The position numbers were made by a program, and so were the translations under genes. The notes below the pieces were generated by a model. It ran no database searches. It was not told the DNA's origin and saw only the letters and a program-made list of their open reading frames with translations. Positions 9,086 through 15,400 of a DNA stretch of 64,000 bases are shown here, in pieces (position 1 is the stretch's first letter; the number at the start of each line of letters is the position of its first letter). The stretch is from assembly GCF_002807685.1 (NCBI RefSeq), contig NZ_PEAX01000005.1, positions 62,001 to 126,000 of the forward strand. Reading direction: 5' to 3'. Source of the stretch: Neoalteromonas flava. Its GTDB lineage: Bacteria; Pseudomonadota; Gammaproteobacteria; Enterobacterales; Alteromonadaceae.

Positions 9086-9604
9086 ATGGAAAATTTTCAG
9101 GAATATCATGGCGATAACCTAAAGAGTAGAAAGTTTTTAAAACTTAAAACTGAAACATTAGAAACTAAAAAAGACACGTATGGAAATATAGAAGAAGCAA
9201 AGAAAACACAAATTTATACAGGCAAAAGACAAGAACCAAATTATGTAAAAGTCTATTTTGACGACATAGAGCTACTTTATAAATTGCCTAAAAATACAAG
9301 TGGTTTCTTATACGAGCTTTTACCCTACATGAATTATCAAGGTGAGATTTTTATAAATTCAGTAATGAAAAAAAGAATAACCTTGAAGTTAGGGTTAAAA
9401 AATGAAAAGCAGTTAAACAACTATATAACGGTATTGATTAAAAATGACATTGTTAAACGAGTAGGTAGGGGTGTGTATATTATCAACCCTTACCTTCTGG
9501 CAAAAGGTAAATGGGAAGATATAGAAGGTTTAAGAGTTATTTATAAAGAAAATGGCGAGAAAGAAATAAAACCAATAGTTAAAGGTGAAAACGAAAATGA
9601 TTAA
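9086..9604 (+). CDS. RepL-like replication initiator / winged-helix protein
   Basis: 172 aa. Residues 60-150 look like a winged-helix domain: an N-terminal YVKVYFDDIELLYKLP strand-helix, a helical stretch (GFLYELLPYMNY), a recognition-type region (LGLKNEKQLNNYITVLIKND), a wing (IVKRVGRGVYIINPYLL) and the ending KGKWEDIEGLR. The same order (helical N-terminus, HTH, then IKR-G-hhhhNP-L-G) occurs in RepL proteins of small staphylococcal plasmids. Three iteron-like repeats lie about 170 bases upstream, which fits replication initiation. The ATG at 9086 follows an AAAAAGGTG ribosome-binding site. First gene of a tightly packed group of four. A plain transcription regulator is the alternative. Confidence 0.6.
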   Translation: MENFQEYHGDNLKSRKFLKLKTETLETKKDTYGNIEEAKKTQIYTGKRQEPNYVKVYFDDIELLYKLPKNTSGFLYELLPYMNYQGEIFINSVMKKRITLKLGLKNEKQLNNYITVLIKNDIVKRVGRGVYIINPYLLAKGKWEDIEGLRVIYKENGEKEIKPIVKGENEND

Positions 9605-9692
9605 AGAATTATCAGAGAAGAAACAAAAAGAATTTAAAGAAATTCAAAAACACATTCAGAAAAACTTTAAAAAACAAGGTAGGCATAAATGA
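9597..9692 (+). CDS. Small basic ORF (31 aa) overlapping its neighbours
   Basis: The ATG overlaps the end of the RepL-like gene by 8 bases, and its TGA overlaps the ATG of the next gene (ATGA at 9689-9692). The translation (MIKELSEKKQKEFKEIQKHI..., ending QGRHK) is a single strongly charged amphipathic helix. Overlaps at both ends are typical of translational coupling, so I consider it real, or at least a coupling leader that passes ribosomes from rep to the next gene. Function unknown. Confidence 0.5.
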   Translation: MIKELSEKKQKEFKEIQKHIQKNFKKQGRHK

Positions 9693-10003
9693 AAAAACTA
9701 ATATTAATTTTAACTTTATTGACGGGAGAAGTGACAGCTCAAGAAAATCTAAGTTTTACGTGTATCCAGGACAACAACAACTTTATTGTTCTTTATCCAT
9801 TCATGAATAAGTGGGCAATTATCACCGATAAGCCCATACAAGCCGCAAGACGTGCCGAAGGCGCGGAAGCAATGAACACCAAAAGAGTTACACCTACGGC
9901 AGTAACACAAGCGCCAGCAGGAACAAAAAAACGCATTTGGGCACAGGGCGCAGTTGAAAACAACCTTGTAGCTTATATTGAACCACTATGTTTTGCGTTG
10001 TGA
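9689..10003 (+). CDS. Small exported hypothetical protein
   Basis: 104 aa. A short signal peptide is visible (MKKLILILTLLTGEVTAQE, likely cleavage after TAQ). The mature part has two cysteines (one early, in FTCIQD, and one near the end, in PLCFAL) that could form a disulphide, and a central Ala/Arg/Thr-rich segment. It sits in the rep operon, translationally coupled to the 31-aa ORF through ATGA. The middle segment is less AT-rich than the rest of the element. I know no family; small periplasmic proteins in mobilizable elements sometimes act in entry exclusion or envelope interaction, but nothing here shows that. Confidence 0.6.
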   Translation: MKKLILILTLLTGEVTAQENLSFTCIQDNNNFIVLYPFMNKWAIITDKPIQAARRAEGAEAMNTKRVTPTAVTQAPAGTKKRIWAQGAVENNLVAYIEPLCFAL

Positions 10004-10012
10004 GGTGGTTCT

Positions 10013-10354
10013 ATGGAAATTATGTATTCGGCAGTTAACCAAAGTACAACATTTAAATATAATTACGACAATTTACATGAAACGATACTTTCCTTTTATA
10101 GCGAGCTTACTGCTTTACAGAAAGAATTAATAGGATATTTGGAATGTGAATTAAATGATAATGAAAAAAAGGAAATGGAAGATCTAAAACAATTCATTCA
10201 AGAATATGAATGTGCAATTTTTGAATTAGAAGATATAAATTTCATAAATAATTTGCATGATCAAAAAACAGATTGGTTCTTTCTTGTTGATATTGAAAAT
10301 CAAAATGAAGAAATAGAAAAAATAAGAATACTGTTAAAGCTAAAAGATTTTTAA
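10013..10354 (+). CDS. Acidic hypothetical protein, 113 aa
   Basis: A glutamate-rich, mostly helical protein without signal or membrane segments; it ends IRILLKLKDF. The GAGGTGG ribosome-binding site at 10003-10009 precedes the ATG at 10013, only 9 bases after the previous stop, so it is the last gene of the rep operon. Low pI and a small helical fold are common in antitoxins, anti-restriction and inhibitor proteins carried by mobile elements, but I see no specific motif. Composition is AT-rich like the element. Confidence 0.6.
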   Translation: MEIMYSAVNQSTTFKYNYDNLHETILSFYSELTALQKELIGYLECELNDNEKKEMEDLKQFIQEYECAIFELEDINFINNLHDQKTDWFFLVDIENQNEEIEKIRILLKLKDF

Positions 10355-10578
10355 CGGCATGACTGAAAAAGTCGTTCCAATATGTAGAAAGTCAGATAAA
10401 ATTAACAAAAACCAACTGGTCGGATGTGTTTAATCTTTTATTTGTGAGACTATCACGAATGTGTGCATAAAAAATGCCTTGCATTTCCTCTTTTACCTCA
10501 ATAGAATAGAATCTATCCAATCAATTGGCGATTGGCTTCATGGGGTAATCTTATCAGAAGAGTATAATTGCCGTGTGG
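10355..10578. other. Non-coding stretch before the structured-RNA candidate
   Basis: No gene. It contains one hairpin-forming segment, CCAATC...GATTGG (about 10517-10535), and several A/T tracts. A 62-codon frame starting at 10461 has no ribosome-binding site and runs through the structured region, so I treat it as chance. With the following 127 bases this makes a roughly 400-base gene-free stretch, long for such a compact element. Confidence 0.45.
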
Positions 10579-10705
10579 AGACTTGCCAGCGTAGCATTTG
10601 CTACGCTGATAAGGTGATACATATTTCTGCGGCAAATATGTTTGTCTAGAACTACATATCAATGGGGATTGAAATTATAGTTCTATTCTAGCCTTTTGCA
10701 AGTCT
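10579..10705 (+). ncRNA. Candidate structured RNA: closing stem around three hairpins
   Basis: An 8-bp perfect closing stem (AGACTTGC 10579-10586 with GCAAGTCT 10698-10705) encloses three hairpins: CAGCGTAGCA/TGCTACGCTG (10587-10608), ACATATTT/AAATATGT (10619-10641) and AGAACTA/TAGTTCT (10648-10684; its loop can pair CAAT with ATTG). The result is a four-way junction. No protein is encoded. The strand is unknown because perfect stems are symmetric; plus is chosen because the next gene and a terminator are on that strand. It could be an untranslated leader, a free small RNA, or DNA that folds when single-stranded during transfer. No known RNA family is recognised. Confidence 0.5.
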
Positions 10706-10754
10706 TGTAGATTTAAAAACCCTAATTTTAAATTTTCTTATGAGGACAATTGCA

Positions 10755-10925
10755 ATGGCAATTCTCAAATCAGGTACAAAAGCAAAAGTTTCAGGTCAAT
10801 ATGAGTTAGTGGGTAAGCGTGGTGGTAAAACAGGTAAAGAAAGGACTGTTACACGCGGAGAACCACTACCCCCAACCCCTCAAAAAGGTCAGGGTTACGT
10901 CCTCGTTGATCGAACCAAGCACTAA
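10755..10925 (+). CDS. Small YjzC-like protein
   Basis: 56 aa starting at ATG 10755, preceded by GAGGA at 10741-10745; an in-frame ATG at 10740 lies inside that ribosome-binding site and is less likely. The sequence has the pattern SGTKAKVSGQYELVG ... GKERTVTRGEPLPPTP ... GYVLVD, which resembles the YjzC family of short proteins (G-x-K-A-P-x-S-G-x-Y, then E-x-T-x-x-x-G-x-x-x-P-P-T). Function of that family is unknown. Followed at once by a strong terminator. Less AT-rich than the neighbouring genes, so perhaps acquired separately. Confidence 0.7.
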   Translation: MAILKSGTKAKVSGQYELVGKRGGKTGKERTVTRGEPLPPTPQKGQGYVLVDRTKH

Positions 10926-10931
10926 TTTATT

Positions 10932-10955
10932 AGCCCCCAAATGGGGGCTTTTTTA
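10932..10955 (+). terminator. Rho-independent terminator after the YjzC-like gene
   Basis: AGCCCCC/GGGGGCT stem (10932-10938 with 10943-10949), AAAT loop and six T. It ends the rightward transcription unit of the element. Confidence 0.9.
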
Positions 10956-10985
10956 TTTCTGATTTATTAGGGGCTTTGCCCCTTT

Positions 10986-11018
10986 CTTGGTCGAACCTTC
11001 GGCTTTTTTCGCGACAGC
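10986..11018. repeat. Imperfect stem-loop repeat, left copy
   Basis: Begins CTTGGTCG and ends GCGACAGCT, with a T-rich middle. It resembles the copy at 12049-12084 in order and length. GTCG at the start can pair with CGAC at the end. The two copies bracket the minus-strand two-gene block 11032-12010. Confidence 0.5.
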
Positions 11019-11031
11019 TTTGCTACGTAAG

Positions 11032-11652
11032 TTAGAGAGTTGCACAGTCTTCTGGTGTAACTGAATAAGCGACAATGTATTTTTTATCTTTGTCGAAATA
11101 ACTATAATTTACGCTGTATCCTTCATTGAAAAATACTTTTAATTTTTCGTTTGTGCAGGATTGCGGCTTGGTTAGGTTGAAAAAGTTGTCATTCATTGCA
11201 GATATATCTATATCACTTGCATATAGATCCACAATAGAAATGAAATATGTATATTTTTTTCCTTTCTGGTCAATAGCTACTCTATCCAATCGTGTCGAGT
11301 CGTCAATCATGATCGGTAGACCTGCATTACTTTCTTGAACTGCGGTATCTATGGCTCTAATCTCAGCATTTTTATAACCAACAGCAACACCCAAAAGGAA
11401 GTTGACAGAAAAGCCAATAATTGCACCTGTCAAAAATCCGACAATTCTCTTCTTGCCTTTCCAAGACATAATGACCATGAAAAATAAGCCGTACCAAAGA
11501 ATAAAACCAAACATTCTTGTTGAAACTGGGCTTGAAGGTTCTTGTCCTGCAATAATGGGGAGTAAAGTGGCACTTGTATGACCGAGGGCAGCAAGGAACA
11601 GTAATGCCGCGAATACTTTGCTCATAGTACTAATTTTCTTTTTATCTTCCAT
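11032..11652 (-). CDS. Membrane-anchored hypothetical protein
   Basis: About 206 aa from ATG 11652, chosen because GAGAAGGTAG lies just upstream; the longer frame start at 11673 lacks such a site. Three hydrophobic stretches (roughly residues 10-35, 45-65 and 70-95) are followed by a soluble C-terminal domain of about 100 residues with two or three cysteines (PQSCTNEK, EDCATL) that is likely periplasmic. Found in the cargo part of the element between two similar stem-loop repeats. Less AT-rich than the recombinase. Family not recognised. Confidence 0.6.
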   Translation of the reverse strand: MEDKKKISTMSKVFAALLFLAALGHTSATLLPIIAGQEPSSPVSTRMFGFILWYGLFFMVIMSWKGKKRIVGFLTGAIIGFSVNFLLGVAVGYKNAEIRAIDTAVQESNAGLPIMIDDSTRLDRVAIDQKGKKYTYFISIVDLYASDIDISAMNDNFFNLTKPQSCTNEKLKVFFNEGYSVNYSYFDKDKKYIVAYSVTPEDCATL

Positions 11653-11680
11653 AACTACCTTCTCAGTAAGCAATATTTTA

Positions 11681-12010
11681 TTAAAATTTATCCCACTTTT
11701 TAGCTTGAATCAGTCTATCAATAACTTTTTGATCATGTTCATTTTCAACAAAATCCTCATAATCTTCAACGACTGAATATTGAATATTCACTGTTCCACC
11801 GTCTCTTATTATATGTTTTTTAAGTATTAATATATTTTTATACACCCAATAAAAATAGCAATTTCCATTCTCTTGATAAATATCTTCTTCTTCATCTATT
11901 AGATCTGCTTCAATATCCTCGTAGTCTTTAACAAGTTTTGCACCTTGAACCCCAAAGGTAGTAGTTGATTTATCTTTTTCTATAAACTCTTCTAAAATCT
12001 TGTAACTCAT
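11681..12010 (-). CDS. Acidic hypothetical protein, 109 aa
   Basis: A soluble, strongly acidic protein (EDIEADLIDEEEDIYQ near residue 35), with an aromatic strand-like segment (CYFYWVYKNILILKKHI) in the middle. It lies upstream of, and on the same strand as, the membrane protein gene, 28 bases apart, so they probably form a two-gene cargo operon. Size and composition recall immunity or SMI1-like partner proteins, but no motif proves this. Both genes are bracketed by related stem-loop repeats. Confidence 0.55.
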   Translation of the reverse strand: MSYKILEEFIEKDKSTTTFGVQGAKLVKDYEDIEADLIDEEEDIYQENGNCYFYWVYKNILILKKHIIRDGGTVNIQYSVVEDYEDFVENEHDQKVIDRLIQAKKWDKF

Positions 12011-12048
12011 TGATTTGTCTGATCTATCGGTACGTTGTGCCTTTCAGT

Positions 12049-12084
12049 CTTGGTCGGGTTCTTCGCCCTTATTTTGCGACCGCT
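12049..12084. repeat. Imperfect stem-loop repeat, right copy
   Basis: Begins CTTGGTCG and ends TTTTGCGACCGCT. Outer pair GGTCG/CGACC and inner pair GGG/CCC make a hairpin. It lies between the cargo genes and the right end of the element, and is similar to 10986-11018. Confidence 0.5.
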
Positions 12085-12133
12085 GGAACTAAAAAATATT
12101 ATCACAAAACAATAGGTTATTTTCAAAAGCATA

Positions 12134-12160
12134 ATTTCCTGTAATTATCCAATGTATTAC
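12134..12160. other. Right attachment site (attL/attR half) in comM
   Basis: Mirror of the left end: ATTTCCTGTAA at 12134-12144, 14 intervening bases, then AC at 12159-12160, after which comM coding sequence resumes (FPAKRIV reading leftward). Joining both inner ends at the core gives a 53-base near-symmetric attP. Its length and symmetry fit large serine integrase sites. Confidence 0.8.
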
Positions 12161-12355
12161 AATTCGTTTGGCCGGAAACTCAAAACCACTTTGCAAGATA
12201 GCGCTGCGAACTCTTTCTTTCGCTTCACGCACGGTGGTCTCTGCGAGCCCGACTAATGAGAAACTGGGAATACCATTAGCTAAATGAACTTCTATCGTGA
12301 CGGTAGCAGCTTCAATACCGATACTCGAGCGAGAAAAAACTGTCGCAAAACCCAC
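12159..12355 (-). pseudogene. comM: comM, N-terminal part (interrupted)
   Basis: Encodes about the first 65 residues of ComM: VGFATVFSRSSIGIEA, IPSFSLVGLAETTVREAKER and GFEFPAKRIV, all well conserved in the family. The frame then runs into the element and stops at 12089 after some 24 foreign residues. I prefer a GTG start at 12355 (GGGAT a few bases upstream) over the TTG at 12361. Even if translated, the product lacks the whole ATPase. Removal of the element would rejoin it to 3537-4859 in frame. Confidence 0.93.
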
Positions 12356-12421
12356 GGCCAATCCCAGAAATGAAAATTAGCACTCTATCGTAAGTAATGA
12401 AGAAAACGACTGGCCGTATGA

Positions 12422-15400
12422 CTAGTTCATTGCGGAGGAATATAGCTCTTGCCATTGTTTTACCACAATGGACTTAGCCATATCAGCGGTCACGGGTTTA
12501 GAGAAGTAGTAACCTTGCAGGCGGAAACAGCCGTGTTCTGCGAGGAAACTAACTTGCTCCTCGGTTTCTATTCCTTCTGCTATGCAGTCCATATGCAGGT
12601 TCTTGGCCATGCCTATGGTGGTTATTATCAAGCTGTCTCCGCTGCTACCCGTGCCGATATCATCAGTGAAACTCTTATCTATCTTAATTACATCGAGTGG
12701 GAATATTTTCAAATAACTGAGTGATGAATAACCTGTACCAAAGTCATCCAATGCCAGCAAATAGCCTTCTGCATTAAGTGCCTTGAATTGCTCTAACGCC
12801 ATTTCCTTGTCACCCATCAGAACCCCTTCAGTTACTTCAAACCTCAAAGCACTGCGGGGTAGCTGATAGCGATCCAGCAATTCGGCTAAGATCTCTAAAT
12901 CAAAGGTTGCAGTGAAGTGCAAAGCTGACAAATTAACTGACAGATAACCGCGATAGCCTTCTTCATACCAAGTTGCTAGCTCTTTAATTCCGGCAATAAT
13001 TGATAGTCGAGTGACTTCAACAATCAATCGCATTTCCTCAAGGATAGGTACAAACTCGGCAGGTGAGATCGGTTGCTCACTGATGGCGCAGCGCATGAGC
13101 AGTTCCATACCCTCGGTTTGATGCGTATTGATATTTACGATGGGTTGATAAACGTTAAAGAATAGTTCCTGTTGGTAAGCACGCTTGACTAAGTTCTCTA
13201 AGGACAGTCTATATTTGGCGCGCACGTTCATCGATTCAGTAAAGAAACGGAAACTATTCACCGCATCACCTTTAGCACTGTACATGGCTACGTCAGCGTA
13301 ACGCAAAAGGTCTGAAGGTTCGGTACCATCATTTGGATAAACTGACACACCGATACTGCATGAGACGCGCAAGGTTTCTTTGCGTACTTGGATGGGCTCT
13401 TCTATCAGTTCGATAAGGTTTGAGATAAACGAGCTGACGTCTTCGAAATCTTTGACATCTTCTAAAACAATAACAAATTCATCGCCACCAATACGTCCTA
13501 CGGTATCATTTTGGTTAGTGATGTTTTGCATACGCTTGGCCACAACGCGAAGTATGTTGTCGCCATATTCGTGGCCAAGACTGTCATTGATCCCTTTGAA
13601 ACGGTCAAGATCGACAAACAATACTGCAACCAGTGAATTATGGCGCTTAGCATTGTCGATAGCGTGCTCTAAGCGGTCCAATAACAAGTTGCGATTAACC
13701 AACCCAGTAAGACCATCGTATGTGGCCATTTTGAGTAATTTGCGTTCGGCTTGTTTTTGTTCCGAGATATCAGAAAAAACCATCAAATAGTGATCAATTT
13801 GACTAGCGTCATCGCCGTTTTTGACGGCATTTAGGTTAATTAAAACATCATGTTGGCGCCCGTCGGCCAGTTGTAACTTTTGCTCGCTGCGCCAAAACCC
13901 ATCAATATTTAATTGTTGTAACGCCGACTGGGTATAACTCATCAATTCGGGGTACTTAGCTTGCAGTGTTTTAAACTGTTGCGCCACATCTTCGTCGGGG
14001 TCCAGAGCAAAAGCATTTTCAAAGGCTGGATTGACCGCTATCGGCTGGTAGTCCTGACTAAAAATAACGACCCAGTCGCGAGTTTGCTTGAACGCATCAC
14101 CAAACAGACGGACTTGATTGCGCGCTTGTTCTAAATGAAACTTCTGGCCTTTTCGGATCCACCAAACAAGCAACAAGACTAGCCCAATGGCCAGTGCATA
14201 GAGTACTTTTGCGGCAAGTGTATTCCAGGGGGCTGGAGCAACACTGATTTGCAAACTAGCAGGCTGCATATTACTTAGCGTGCTATTGTCACTGGGGGCT
14301 ACCGTAAAGGTATAGTCGCCTTCTTCGAGCAAAGGTAGTGACACAAACGGCTCATTAGTTGAAGCTGTACTAATGGATTTGCCGTTTTTAATCAAGGTGT
14401 AAGTGTATCTGCCAAGCCCGCTTTGACTGAATTGCAGACTACTAAAACGTATTGTCAGGCCATTATCGTCATAGTTCAGTTTGATTGTTTCTCCGGCGAT
14501 ATTATTCAGCGGCATGTCGAGTTCGCGCGTTGCCAAGGACACTTCGCTGATCACCATTTTATCTTGCTGGGCAGCCGCGGCATAGGCTGTCTCGGAATAA
14601 CTGGCTTCAATTAGACTCGCAGGGTCAAAACTAACCACGCCACTAGGCGAACCGAACGCAAGGCTGCCGTCGCGCAATTTAGTATGGGCATGGTCATTAA
14701 ACTCAGCCACATTAAGTTCTTGTCCATAGCGAAAATCTTCCAAACCTTGACGATCAGCGGATAAGCGATGCAATCCGGAGTGGCTGCTAAACCACAAATT
14801 ATCTTCTGCGTCGGTCATTAAGGAATAAACCAAGTTGGTTGGTAGAAGATTGTCTTCGTTGAAAAAATACCGCTGCTCGAACGTGTTTTTGTCTACACCA
14901 TAGAGACCATGACCCGGGTAACCAATCCAAATAATACCGCTTTGGTCGACCGTAACACTGCTGGGGTAAATGCGCGCGTTATTTGCTGCGGGAGGTATTT
15001 TGTGCACCGTGGTGCGAGCGTAAGTCTGGGGATGAATTAACGACAATTCCCCGGTGGTGGCTAACCACATCTGATTATCAAATTCTTCTGCGTAGTCGAG
15101 GAATGCGTAAAATCGATTGACCGGAATGTTATCACCCAATGGAAGTTCGGTCAGGCTCTTATCAAAAGGATCGTAAATGAAATATCCCGTTCGGTTGCCG
15201 GTATCAAGCACGAACCAAATGCGCTTTTCTGCATCCTGACCACTTCCCCAAACATAGGAAGATACAACACTCTTATCATCGTCTGATAAGGTCTCAACAA
15301 TCTTGCGTTCGCCAGTAGTTTTATCCACTTCCCACAAGCCAAACCCGGTTTGTACAATAGCTCGGTCTTTCTCAACAGTAAAGATACGATCAACATAGGC

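Larger units (their letters stand above)
4860..12160. mobile_element. Integrative mobilizable element inserted in comM by a serine recombinase
   Basis: About 7.3 kb of clearly AT-rich DNA separates the two parts of comM. Contents: large serine recombinase, coiled-coil protein, MobV-like relaxase, hairpin cluster, three 22-bp iteron-like repeats, RepL-like protein, small genes, a structured-RNA candidate and a two-gene cargo block near the right end. Codon usage is dominated by AAA, GAA and ATT, unlike the flanking genes. Both ends carry TTACAGGAAAT in inverted orientation, 14-15 bases inside the shared GT crossover. No transposase and no target duplication beyond the dinucleotide are seen, which argues against transposition and for serine-integrase insertion. 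There are no conjugation-pore genes, so transfer would need a helper. Confidence 0.9.

Noticed and set aside
10461-10649. 62-codon frame across the structured segment
   Set aside because: No ribosome-binding site, and it crosses the hairpins; the pairing explains the sequence better than coding.
10579-10705. tRNA or retron msr-msd reading of the structured segment
   Set aside because: It lacks the T-loop and anticodon arm geometry and the CCA-side stem of a tRNA, and no reverse transcriptase gene is in the element.
4860-12160. AbaR-like or Tn7-like island in comM
   Set aside because: No transposition genes of that type and no 5-bp target duplication; a serine recombinase lies at the end and only a dinucleotide is shared.
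13380-13790. 136-codon plus-strand frame inside the GGDEF-EAL gene
   Set aside because: It is the opposite-strand shadow of the conserved GGDEF region, with Ser/Arg-rich low-complexity translation.
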